DNA of 64,000 nucleotides, from contig JAVJOW010000017.1 of NCBI GenBank assembly GCA_040216555.1, positions 1 to 64,000 of the forward strand, given 5' to 3'. The notes under the pieces were generated by a model. It was not told the DNA's origin. It saw only the letters and a program-made list of their open reading frames with translations, and did no database searches. This stretch comes from Arenibacter sp040216555. GTDB lineage: Bacteria > Bacteroidota > Bacteroidia > Flavobacteriales > Flavobacteriaceae. Below, piece after piece: positions 25,452 to 34,416 of this stretch (its first letter is position 1; each line of letters begins with the position of its first letter). The translations under genes were made by a program, and so were the position numbers.

Positions 25452-28400
25452 TTATCTTATGATTTGGATCCAACCTTTTCGAACTTCCGTTCCATCACCT
25501 AGATCCAAGATATAAAAGTAGGTCCCTTTTGGCAAATCTCCATTTTTCCCTGTCGCCATCCAAGTATTATCATAGCCATTGGCAGAAAAAACTTCATTGC
25601 CGTAGCGATCATAAACTTGCAGCGTATTATTTGGGTAATCGGCTATACAATTGATATAAACCGCATCGTTTATTCCATCTCCATTTGGGGATATCTGATT
25701 AAAGAGGAACCCACATTCATCCGACGATCGCGGTGTCACTGTTACACTAGCAGTTGCCCTATCGTTGGTTGCATTACTATCTTCAGGGAAAGAGTCTACT
25801 ATAGCTGCAATATTCTGGTAGGTACCCACCTCAGGTACTATGGCAGTAATTGTTAAAGTATTGACCTCATCTGACAAAACCTCATCCAATTGCCATACCC
25901 CTGCCACTGCATCATATACTCCCTTAGTAGCAGAACTACTTACGTACTGGAATCCGGTTGCAGGGCTCACAAGATCGTTCACCCTTATATTGGTCACCAT
26001 AATCTGACTTAGGTTGGTCAAGGTTACGGTAAATATAACTTCCCTACCCACCAAAACACTTTCCTTATCCACAGTTTTCTCAAGGGCAAGGTCAATTCGG
26101 CATGCATCGGAAATATTCGGAATACAAGGATTATTGTTGGCGGGATCCAGTTGGTCCACAATACCATCATTGTCCGAATCCAAAATATTGGAATCAAGGG
26201 CATCTATTATTCCATCACCATCAGTGTCTATCGGATTATTAATATCCGGCCCCACTTCTACCCCATCTTCAATACCATCGGCATCCGTATCCCGAAGTGC
26301 GGGATCCAGTCCTAGAGCAGTTTCATCCCTGTCAAAAAGGCCATCCCCATCACTATCCATAGTACAGGTAGTTACGGTAATAGTAACCTCCACACTTTCA
26401 TCTACGCAAGGAGAAACAGCAGTATTTGTCGTAAACCTAAAGACGTAATCCCCATCTGCGGCGCCCTCAAAATCAACAATATTATCCGTACCAATAGTGA
26501 TGGTACTCGGAGGGGTGCCTACTATGCTCCATACCCCGGCCGTACCTCCGGCCCTGGTATCGTCCAAATCTACAGTAGTAGGTCCTCCACCGGTAATACT
26601 GCAAGCTGAAGTATCTTTTATTGTACCAGTATCTACCAGAGCATTGACGGTTATTGTAACCGCTTCCCGCTCGGAGAAACAACCGTTGGCAAAAGCCTCT
26701 ACATAATAGGTAGTAGTACCACTAACACTTGTGGAAAAGCTACTTCCTTCCTCCAAAGAAGTGCCACCCGATTCCGAAGCGTACCAGAACAAACTACCAC
26801 CAGCTGTTACCGTTGCACTTATAGTTGCCATACCCGTTCCGCAAATTGTTGCTGGGGTGGTACTCAGTATTTCTGGAGGTACGTTGCGTACCAAGGTTAC
26901 CTCCAACGGCGGACTTACGCAATCTGTGCTTTCATTATATAAAAACCCATAAAAAGTAGCCTCAAAATCTATTATGCTAGTGCTTAACCAATTAAGTTCA
27001 TTCGAAAAGTCACTACTACTGCTCCATATCAATTCAAAACCGGCAGGTATGGCAGTGTCCGTATAAGCATCCAAATCTTGGGTAAAGGCATCGCAAAAAA
27101 TAGTAGGAGTACTATTTATCAAAGGTGCCTCAATACAATTATCATTATCGGCAATGGTACCTATACCCTGATCTTTATCAATTTGGATCAATCCTATGGG
27201 ATTGGACAAGTTTACAAAAAAGCTTTCGGTTCCTTCCGCTACGACATCCTCCAATATATTGATTACTATTGATTGTGTTTCGTTGTTCAAGCCCAAGAAA
27301 GTAAGTGTTCCCGATCCAGTTGTATAATCCGTTCCGGCAGTAGCCGTATTATTGGCCGTAGAATAGTCTACTGAGGCCCCTGCCGGAACATTGGCATTTA
27401 AGGTAACTGTAAAGGTTGCTGTTGCTTCATTTTCATTTACCAATACATCATCTATGGAGATTCCAGCGATATCTTCACTGGCTATATTTACGGTAGCGTT
27501 GTTGGGTGCACCAACGATATATCCAGTGCCACTTGCCAGACTTACAATTACTGTTTCCAATCCCGCTTCTACTTCTGAATCATTTATAGGGTTCAAAGTT
27601 ATAGTAGCACTCTCTTGCCCATTCCCTATGGAGACAGAACCAGCAAGGGCTATATAATCCGAACCGGAGACAGCAGTGCCACCTACGGTATAATTGATTA
27701 CCATAGGGCTGCCCGTCAGGTTTGTAGTGTTTAAGCCTACTGTAAAAGTACCTGTATTCAACGGACTTTCCGCGGCATCAGCATCTGTTGCGGTTACTGT
27801 AGCAATATAGCTGTCATTATCCAAAATAGTCCCAATTCCCTGTGTCTTGCCAAGTTGTGCAAAACCGGTTGCATTGGTAAGGTTTACAAAAAAGGTTTCA
27901 GTCCCTTCAACCAGGACATCCTCAGAAATATCGATTGTAATTGTTCTTGTTTCACCATTTAATCCCAAAAACGCGACAGTACTTGTCTCAGCAACATAAT
28001 CACTTCCAGCTAAAGCGGTATTATTGGCTGTGGAATACGATACTATAGTTCCAAGAAAAACAGCCCCGTTCAAGGTAACGGTAAAGGTTGCGGTGCCATC
28101 GCCTTCATTGACTGAAACATCGTCAATGGAAACACCGGCAGTATCGTTGTCCGCAATGGTCACCGTAGCCGTATTGTTCGGGGCGCCTGCCACAGCATAG
28201 CCCGTACCAGCCGCCAAGGTAAGTATTACCGTCTCGGAACCTTCGGCAACCGCATCATCCACAGGGGTGATCGTTATCACGCCAGTCCGGGCGCCATTGG
28301 CTATGGAAACGCTGGTCCCGATGTTCGCATAGTCCGTCGTATTCGTTGCATTGGAACCTCCCGTAGCGATATTGAAGTTTACTACAATAGTGCTACCTGA

Positions 28401-29294
28401 GGTGTTGGTCGTCCCAAGGTCTACCGTGAACTGGCCAGTGGTCGTGCCGGCCTCCGTTGCGGTAGGATCGGTCGCTGTGATGCTTGCCGTATAGCTGTCG
28501 TCATTGTTTATAGTACCTGTGGCAGTGGAAGGAGCACCTAAAGTGTACCCGGCGCTCGGGGCACTTAGCGTTACCGTAAAAGTTTCGTTAGCCTCAACTG
28601 CCGTATCCCCGCTCACATTGATCGTGATCGCCGCAGTCGAAGATCCGATAGCAAAGGTCGCCAAGCCGGTCGGGAATACCCCACCGTCGAAGTCCGCAGC
28701 GTTGGCGCTCACCCCTGTGACCGTAAAGGTCGCTGTAGCAGCAGAAGTAGTCGCTCCCGTTCGGTTCGCCGTGAAATTAAAAGCCGTAGTGCCAGCATTG
28801 CCCTCGGATAGGGCCACCCCAGCTCCCATTGTTATCACATCGCTGTCGTCATTGTTTATAGTAATTGTGGCGCTATCTGTAATATCAACTATTGCAATGG
28901 TTCCAGAAAGGTTAGCCATATTAACCGTTAGATCCTCATCAAGTTCAACAAAACTATCAAACGTTGGCAGAATTGTAAAAAATTGTTGTTCACCTGGATT
29001 TCCCGCAAAAGTTAAGGTAAATGAACTAACCGCAGTATAATCATTATCCGCAATTGTCGCGGTACCATCCACTGTCGAAACATCCACAGTAAAACCACCA
29101 GGTACTGCAATATCCAGAGTGGCAGTAATCGTAATGGCACCATCATCTTCGTTTCCATTTTCATCCTCAATAGTTACTGCCTGCCCAAACCCATTAAACC
29201 CAAGAAGCAAGAACGCACATAAAAAAGTTAAACTTCTCAGGTAGCGAGAAATCAAAAGTTTGGAAAATATATTATAAAGGGTATTTATTTTCAT
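25452..29294 (-). CDS. Large Calx-beta adhesin with T9SS type-B C-terminal sorting domain
   Basis: This 1280-residue secreted protein starts with a signal peptide ending 'GFGQ' (about residue 38). About seven Calx-beta calcium-binding repeats fill residues 40-720, many ending 'IxDND' or 'INNDD'. After them come Ig/PKD-like segments (to about 960), a run of acidic D-x-D-x-D repeats (about 985-1050), a DUF11-type repeat (about 1070-1175) and the gliding-type C-terminal domain. That last domain begins 'NQISPNGDGINDAV', contains 'LQVYDRYGNEVF' and ends 'KGWIQIIR'. The domain directs export by the T9SS, as in SprB. The GC content of the Calx-beta block at about 28140-28845 is much higher than around it. 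Confidence 0.92.
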   Translation of the reverse strand: MKINTLYNIFSKLLISRYLRSLTFLCAFLLLGFNGFGQAVTIEDENGNEDDGAITITATLDIAVPGGFTVDVSTVDGTATIADNDYTAVSSFTLTFAGNPGEQQFFTILPTFDSFVELDEDLTVNMANLSGTIAIVDITDSATITINNDDSDVITMGAGVALSEGNAGTTAFNFTANRTGATTSAATATFTVTGVSANAADFDGGVFPTGLATFAIGSSTAAITINVSGDTAVEANETFTVTLSAPSAGYTLGAPSTATGTINNDDSYTASITATDPTATEAGTTTGQFTVDLGTTNTSGSTIVVNFNIATGGSNATNTTDYANIGTSVSIANGARTGVITITPVDDAVAEGSETVILTLAAGTGYAVAGAPNNTATVTIADNDTAGVSIDDVSVNEGDGTATFTVTLNGAVFLGTIVSYSTANNTALAGSDYVAETSTVAFLGLNGETRTITIDISEDVLVEGTETFFVNLTNATGFAQLGKTQGIGTILDNDSYIATVTATDADAAESPLNTGTFTVGLNTTNLTGSPMVINYTVGGTAVSGSDYIALAGSVSIGNGQESATITLNPINDSEVEAGLETVIVSLASGTGYIVGAPNNATVNIASEDIAGISIDDVLVNENEATATFTVTLNANVPAGASVDYSTANNTATAGTDYTTGSGTLTFLGLNNETQSIVINILEDVVAEGTESFFVNLSNPIGLIQIDKDQGIGTIADNDNCIEAPLINSTPTIFCDAFTQDLDAYTDTAIPAGFELIWSSSSDFSNELNWLSTSIIDFEATFYGFLYNESTDCVSPPLEVTLVRNVPPEILSTTPATICGTGMATISATVTAGGSLFWYASESGGTSLEEGSSFSTSVSGTTTYYVEAFANGCFSEREAVTITVNALVDTGTIKDTSACSITGGGPTTVDLDDTRAGGTAGVWSIVGTPPSTITIGTDNIVDFEGAADGDYVFRFTTNTAVSPCVDESVEVTITVTTCTMDSDGDGLFDRDETALGLDPALRDTDADGIEDGVEVGPDINNPIDTDGDGIIDALDSNILDSDNDGIVDQLDPANNNPCIPNISDACRIDLALEKTVDKESVLVGREVIFTVTLTNLSQIMVTNIRVNDLVSPATGFQYVSSSATKGVYDAVAGVWQLDEVLSDEVNTLTITAIVPEVGTYQNIAAIVDSFPEDSNATNDRATASVTVTPRSSDECGFLFNQISPNGDGINDAVYINCIADYPNNTLQVYDRYGNEVFSANGYDNTWMATGKNGDLPKGTYFYILDLGDGTEVRKGWIQIIR

Positions 29295-29450
29295 AGCCGG
29301 TTATATCATTCAAAGATTTAAGAGGGAAATGGACATGCCATTTCCCAAAATTTAGGGAATCAATATTAAGAAAAAATACCCCACAAGCCTAAGAATAAGG
29401 GTTAAATATAAATTTATCAGATAAACGGCAAAAAACTACAGCAAAGCCAT

Positions 29451-30335
29451 TTAAGAAAGCTCCGCAGACATGGTTTCTGCTGAAGGATGAATTTTTTTCA
29501 CCAAGCCCTGAAGTACCTTTCCTGGCCCAACTTCCGTAAACAAAGTTGCCCCATCGGCTACCATTTGCTGAACGCTTTGGGTCCACTTTACAGGGGCCGT
29601 CAATTGCGCTATTAAATTGGCTTTTATAGCCTCCGGATCTTTCACTGCCGTAGTAGGTACATTTTGGTAAATGGCACAGCTAGGTGTATTAAAAATTGTA
29701 TTTTCTATTGCCGCTGCCAGTTCTTCCCTGGCAGGCTCCATTAAAGGCGAGTGAAACGCTCCGCCTACCGGCAGCACCAAGGCCCTACGGGCACCGGCTT
29801 CCTTCAATTTTTCACAGGCAACATTAATGGCCTCCACTTCCCCGGAGATGACCAATTGCCCAGGACAGTTGTAATTGGCAGGCACTACAATCCCAGGGAC
29901 TTCCGCGCAAATTTTTTCTACAATGGCATCCTCCAATCCCAAAACTGCGGCCATTGTGCTTGGCTTCAGATCGCAGGCCTTTTGCATGGCCATTGCCCGC
30001 TGGAACACCAATTTCAATCCATCTTCAAAATCCAAGGTTCCATTGGCCACCAAGGCAGAAAATTCGCCCAAGGAATGCCCTGCCACCATGTCCGGTTTAA
30101 AATTTGACCCCATAACCTTGCTCATAATTACCGAATGCAAAAAGATGGCCGGCTGGGTTACCTTTGTTTCCTTTAAATCCTCAGGGGTACCTTCGAACAT
30201 AAGGTCTGTTATGGAAAAATCCAAAATTTCATTGGCAGTTTCAAACATTTTTTGTGCCAAGGGATACTTTTCATAAAGATCCAATCCCATTCCTACAAAT
30301 TGTGCTCCTTGTCCTGGAAAAATATATGCTTTCAT
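29451..30335 (-). CDS. fabD: Malonyl-CoA:ACP transacylase FabD
   Basis: This 294-residue enzyme moves malonyl from CoA to acyl carrier protein for fatty acid synthesis. It shows 'FPGQGAQFVGMG' at the N-terminus, the nucleophile in GHSLGE (Ser88), Arg113 in 'FQRAMAMQ' that binds the malonyl carboxylate, and catalytic His195 in 'GGAFHSPLM'. The length is normal. It stands alone, away from other fab genes, with its own -7 box upstream. Downstream, bases 29295-29450 hold no gene. Confidence 0.97.
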   Translation of the reverse strand: MKAYIFPGQGAQFVGMGLDLYEKYPLAQKMFETANEILDFSITDLMFEGTPEDLKETKVTQPAIFLHSVIMSKVMGSNFKPDMVAGHSLGEFSALVANGTLDFEDGLKLVFQRAMAMQKACDLKPSTMAAVLGLEDAIVEKICAEVPGIVVPANYNCPGQLVISGEVEAINVACEKLKEAGARRALVLPVGGAFHSPLMEPAREELAAAIENTIFNTPSCAIYQNVPTTAVKDPEAIKANLIAQLTAPVKWTQSVQQMVADGATLFTEVGPGKVLQGLVKKIHPSAETMSAELS

Positions 30336-30366
30336 ACGTTTGTTTTAAAACTATTTAATTTTTGCA

Positions 30367-30374
30367 CAAAAATA
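30367..30374 (-). promoter_or_regulatory. -7 promoter box of fabD
   Basis: TATTTTTG on the minus strand (30374 to 30367) is an exact TAnnTTTG box, 32 bases before the fabD ATG. The -33 element is poor. Confidence 0.4.
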
Positions 30375-30478
30375 AGATTATTTAATCAGGAGTTTACCCG
30401 AAATCCTGGGAATTAGCGCTCATTTAGATGTTCAAATCCCAGCATTGGCAAGTTCCACCCTCTTATTATTTCTTGAAA

Positions 30479-30988
30479 TTATTCCTTAAACCAACTGGAA
30501 TATTTAACATAGGCATTGGCTATGCGTTCTACCTCCCCTACACTCAACTCCGTACTGATATCCTTAATTTTTTTTGCCGGCATTCCCGCAAATATGGAAC
30601 CTGAAGGCACATGTGTTCCTTTAGTAACTACCGCTCCGGCCGCAATGATACTATTGCTTTCCACAATACAATCGTCCATGATTATACTGCCCATTCCTAT
30701 CAACACATTATCATGAACGGTACAGCCGTGAACAATGGCATTGTGACCTATGGACACATTGTTGCCAATATTAGTGGGCGACTTTAAATAAGTACAATGT
30801 ATAACGGCACCATCCTGCACGTTTACCTTATCACCCATTTTTATATAATGAACATCACCTCTTAAAACGGCATTGAACCAAATGCTGCATTGGTTTCCCA
30901 TGACTACATCGCCCACAATGGTGGCATTCTCCGCAATATAACAATCCTCCCCTATCTGTGGGGATTTACCATTTATGGTCTTAATCAT
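30479..30988 (-). CDS. Gamma carbonic anhydrase family protein (left-handed beta-helix)
   Basis: This 169-residue protein consists of hexapeptide repeats ('IAENATIVGDVVMGN', 'GNNVSIGHNAIVHGCTVHDNVLIG') that form a left-handed beta-helix trimer. The metal-binding histidines of the family are present in 'IHC', 'IGHNAIVHG'. Relatives include YrdA/PaaY and Cam-type carbonic anhydrases; many bacterial members bind zinc or iron, but activity varies. A carbonic anhydrase activity is possible, not shown. It follows the LytTR regulator by about 100 bases. Confidence 0.88.
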   Translation of the reverse strand: MIKTINGKSPQIGEDCYIAENATIVGDVVMGNQCSIWFNAVLRGDVHYIKMGDKVNVQDGAVIHCTYLKSPTNIGNNVSIGHNAIVHGCTVHDNVLIGMGSIIMDDCIVESNSIIAAGAVVTKGTHVPSGSIFAGMPAKKIKDISTELSVGEVERIANAYVKYSSWFKE

Positions 30989-31089
30989 TTCGATTTATTT
31001 TTAAATTATTCGGCCCGGTCTATTTTCCAACCTTTCATTTTAAAGTGATCCAACTTCCCTTTGAACCTGCCACTTTGGGCAAATCTACG

Positions 31090-31821
31090 CTATTCAAAAA
31101 ACGACAGCAAATCCTTCTTTTTGGAAGCTGAAACCATAATCTCCTTTCCATTGGAAATTACCACACTGCCACCCTTGCCTTTCTTATACTTAACGATCTC
31201 ATTTACATTTACCAGATACGATTTATGTACTCTGGCAAAGGTATAATCGGACAAGGCATCCTCAAAATATTTAAGCGTTTTACTGACCAGAATTTTTTGT
31301 TTCTCCAAATACAATTCCGTGTAATTGTCATCCGCTTTGCAATATAAAATATCCGACACATTCAACACCTGAAATCCATCTTGTTGCGGCAAGGTTATTT
31401 TTCCATCCACCTTGTTAAATTTAGGAGTAAGAATACGATTCTCGATCGCCTTTTCCTTTTCCCTTATATCAGCTACATAGTCCACTGCTTTTATTAGTTC
31501 ATCTATGCTAATGGGCTTCATTAAATAATAGGCGGCGTGGGCATTTAGCGCATCTACGGCGTATTGGTTATAGGCCGTAACAAAAACGGTCTCAAAATTA
31601 CGGTCAGGTAGCTGATCCAACAAATCAAAAGCATTTCCAAAAGGCATTTCCACATCCAGGAATACCACATCAAGGTAGTTGTTATTGATCAGGGCAAGCC
31701 CTTCCTTAATGGTTGCCGCTTCGCCTACCAAATTAACGGTGGGACAATATTTGGCCAAATAATTACGTAGAATTTCCCTGCTATTTGCTTCATCTTCTAC
31801 AATTAGGGCATTTAACTTCAT
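31090..31821 (-). CDS. LytTR family response regulator
   Basis: A receiver domain (about residues 5-118) carries acidic 'VEDE', phospho-acceptor Asp56 in 'VVFLDVEMPFG', the switch Thr in 'FVTAYNQ' and Lys in 'YLMKPI'. A LytTR DNA-binding domain (about 140-243) follows, with 'YCKADDNYTELYL' and 'FARVHKSYLVNVNEIVKY'. The frame opens at TTG 31827, but the ATG at 31821 is the better start. The partner histidine kinase gene ends 65 bases upstream, so the pair forms a two-component system. Targets are unknown. Confidence 0.94.
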   Translation of the reverse strand: MKLNALIVEDEANSREILRNYLAKYCPTVNLVGEAATIKEGLALINNNYLDVVFLDVEMPFGNAFDLLDQLPDRNFETVFVTAYNQYAVDALNAHAAYYLMKPISIDELIKAVDYVADIREKEKAIENRILTPKFNKVDGKITLPQQDGFQVLNVSDILYCKADDNYTELYLEKQKILVSKTLKYFEDALSDYTFARVHKSYLVNVNEIVKYKKGKGGSVVISNGKEIMVSASKKKDLLSFFE

Positions 31822-31892
31822 TCTCAAATTTTGTTTTTATTGTTTCCCATATGGCCTCTTTGACCTACCAACCTCAACATCTTTATTTTTTA

Positions 31893-34097
31893 TCAGTCCC
31901 TCTTAATAGTAAATAATACCTTGGTGCCCGTGCCATTTGTTTCCAGGTCGGAAATAAAAACATCTACCTTATCCTTATACATATCGTTTAATATTTCTAT
32001 TCTCTTTTTGATATTGCCCATACCCTTGGATTTTTGTTTTTTCTGATTTTGGGTCTTCAAGGCTGCTGAATTCTTCCTGCCTATACCGTTATCGGTTATA
32101 GAAATCTCCAAGGCAAGCTTATCTTTTTGTTTGAGTACAATTTTTAAAAAACCCTTGTCCTCCCTATAGCGCAAACCATGCCAGATGGCATTTTCTATAT
32201 AAGGTTGCAATAGCATGGGCGGTATTTGAAAAGCATCAATATCAATATCCTCATCCACTATAATTGCGTAGTCGAATTTATCTGAAAAACGGGAGTGCTC
32301 CAACTTGGTATACAGCTCCAGCAATTCCAGCTCCTTGGACAACGGAATAAAATCCTCATCGGAATTCTCCAATACGGCCCGCATAAGGGTAGAGAAGTCG
32401 CTCAAGTAACGGTTTGCGCTTCTTTCGTCACTTTTGGCTATAAAATTATTTACTGAATTTAAGGCGTTGAATATAAAATGGGGATTCATTTGCGACCTCA
32501 GGGATTTTAGGGCCAATAAATTATTGGCCAACTTTTGCTGCTTATTGCTCCTGTAAAAGAAATAGGCCGCCAACCCCATCAAAAGCAATCCAAAGATCAG
32601 GGAATAAATGATCCAATTTTGTCGTTTTATGCTTTCTGCCACCAATTGCTGCTCCGTGAGCGCTAGGCTGTATTTACTTTGGGTAAGCTCCCGCTCCTGT
32701 TCAAGGCCGGATATTCTGCTTTGCTTGGCCGCAAGCTCCCTATTAAATCGGGCCGCTCTGGCTATTTCCTGTTCTTTTCTAACATATAGGGTATCTACAA
32801 CGGCTACATACTCTTGATAGGTCTCCAAAGCTTTGGTGTAATCGCCTTTATATTTATACACTTCGGACAATTTGCGTGTGGCATCTTTCCTGACCAACAG
32901 ATCATCATCAACATCCGCATCTTTTATACTCTCTTCCAAATAGGGTATAGCTTCATCATATTTATCCTGGGCAATATAAGCATTGGCAATTTTATAATTT
33001 ATTCTTTGGGCCGATATGGAATCGTTTTCCAAGGATAATCCATCGGCGACCTCACTTTTAGGAATCCTTTTTAAATCCTCCAAACTCTTTTTACGCAATT
33101 GGATTTCTTGGCCAAATTGATTTTTTTTATTGTAAAAATCGGCCACTTTCTCTTTTTCCTGAACCGCTCGTTGGGGCGCTTGTCCCGAAGAAAGCTCTAA
33201 GGAGTTATTAAAATAGGCGTTTGCTTCCTGAAGTCGATTTCCGTTTGCGTAAGCAGTGGCTATCTTGGAATTTAGGTCGATGGTTTTTGGGGCGATCTGA
33301 TTCTTATCCGCTATTTTAAGGCCTTCACCATAAAAGGCCACAGCCTTATCCAGTTCTCCCAATCCAACATAGGCATCTCCAAGGATCTCGTAAAGTTCCA
33401 CCCTCTGAAATGGTACCATTTTGGTTATTTTTACCAGAGGTGACATCAACTTCTCGGCTTCCCCATACTCCTTGTTCAAAACATAGGTCTTGCCTAGCAG
33501 CAATGATGTTTTTAGCGTCTGGTCTGCCAACAGTGCATCCTTGTAGCTGGAGATGGCCAAATCGTACTGCTTGTGATATTGGTATACCTCGCCCAATGTG
33601 GAATACGCTATAGCCAATTGCTCCTTATTACTGCCAATCCCCAATTGGGCAAGGGATTGCGTAATAAAATCGATGCTCTTTCGAATATTGCTCTTTTTGT
33701 AATAATTGGCGGAATCGATATAACTATAATACAAAGAGACAGATCTTTCCGGTTGACTACTACTCCTACCTATACCAATACTATTCTTGTCATTGGTCTC
33801 TACCAAAATTTCCAAATCGTCCTTGCTTGTTACCCTATATCGTACGGTTTCCATACGGGGACTCTCAAAGACAAGCTCCTGCCCCATGCCAACCTTTATT
33901 TTAAATTCCCCTTTATCATTCGTCAGCGTGTACTCTCCACTGTTGGTGGACACTGCCACTCCAGAAAGGCCATGATTACTTCCCTTTTCCATGACCACCC
34001 CCTGTAGATCAAAATTAGATCCGGTCTGCGATATTTGGGAATACCCCGACGCCGAACCCAGAACCAGCAATAAGCCTATGTAAAAAAATTTGGTCAT
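31893..34097 (-). CDS. LytS-type sensor histidine kinase with TPR and carboxypeptidase-regulatory domains
   Basis: This 734-residue protein has a signal peptide, a carboxypeptidase-regulatory-like beta-sandwich (about 27-95), several TPR repeats (about 130-440), a coiled segment, one membrane helix near 500 ('WIIYSLIFGLLLMGLAAYFF') and a cytoplasmic LytS-type kinase domain. The phospho-accepting His lies in 'SQMNPHFIFNALNSV'. The ATP site is seen in 'ENAIWHGL' and 'ITDNGIGRKNS'. Periplasmic TPRs suggest it senses a protein or envelope state. It is co-transcribed with the LytTR regulator. The 319 bases between it and the vWA gene (34098-34416) show only a weak TAGTGGT/ACCACTA inverted repeat (34347-34376). 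Confidence 0.93.
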   Translation of the reverse strand: MTKFFYIGLLLVLGSASGYSQISQTGSNFDLQGVVMEKGSNHGLSGVAVSTNSGEYTLTNDKGEFKIKVGMGQELVFESPRMETVRYRVTSKDDLEILVETNDKNSIGIGRSSSQPERSVSLYYSYIDSANYYKKSNIRKSIDFITQSLAQLGIGSNKEQLAIAYSTLGEVYQYHKQYDLAISSYKDALLADQTLKTSLLLGKTYVLNKEYGEAEKLMSPLVKITKMVPFQRVELYEILGDAYVGLGELDKAVAFYGEGLKIADKNQIAPKTIDLNSKIATAYANGNRLQEANAYFNNSLELSSGQAPQRAVQEKEKVADFYNKKNQFGQEIQLRKKSLEDLKRIPKSEVADGLSLENDSISAQRINYKIANAYIAQDKYDEAIPYLEESIKDADVDDDLLVRKDATRKLSEVYKYKGDYTKALETYQEYVAVVDTLYVRKEQEIARAARFNRELAAKQSRISGLEQERELTQSKYSLALTEQQLVAESIKRQNWIIYSLIFGLLLMGLAAYFFYRSNKQQKLANNLLALKSLRSQMNPHFIFNALNSVNNFIAKSDERSANRYLSDFSTLMRAVLENSDEDFIPLSKELELLELYTKLEHSRFSDKFDYAIIVDEDIDIDAFQIPPMLLQPYIENAIWHGLRYREDKGFLKIVLKQKDKLALEISITDNGIGRKNSAALKTQNQKKQKSKGMGNIKKRIEILNDMYKDKVDVFISDLETNGTGTKVLFTIKRD

Positions 34098-34416
34098 GCC
34101 CTTTCAATATATATGATAAACTTAATTGATTTAAACCGTACTAAAAAATGCCTTATCCCTATAAATAGCACCCTTTATGAACCTAAAATAGGCTTAACGA
34201 ATCCAAAACTCCACTTGCCTCATCCAAAATGACCATTCGCTCATTGCTTGTTTTTTTAGAATAATGTTGATCCTACTTTTAACCTATGATATCACCGATT
34301 ATTATCCAGATACTTAAAACTTAGGTGGTTCATAACATACTAAAAATAGTGGTAAGCTATAATTATCCAACCACTACAAGTACATAAGAATCAATGTTCA
34401 ACTAAAATAAAGTACT

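Noticed and set aside
28504..29040. 178-residue plus-strand ORF over the GC-rich block
   Set aside because: It is antisense to Calx-beta repeats; high GC lowers the stop-codon frequency and creates long false frames.
25452..29294. Repeated DNA in the adhesin gene considered as a CRISPR array or tandem satellite
   Set aside because: The repeats are long, diverged and in frame, and they encode Calx-beta domains; there are no short identical repeats with unique spacers.
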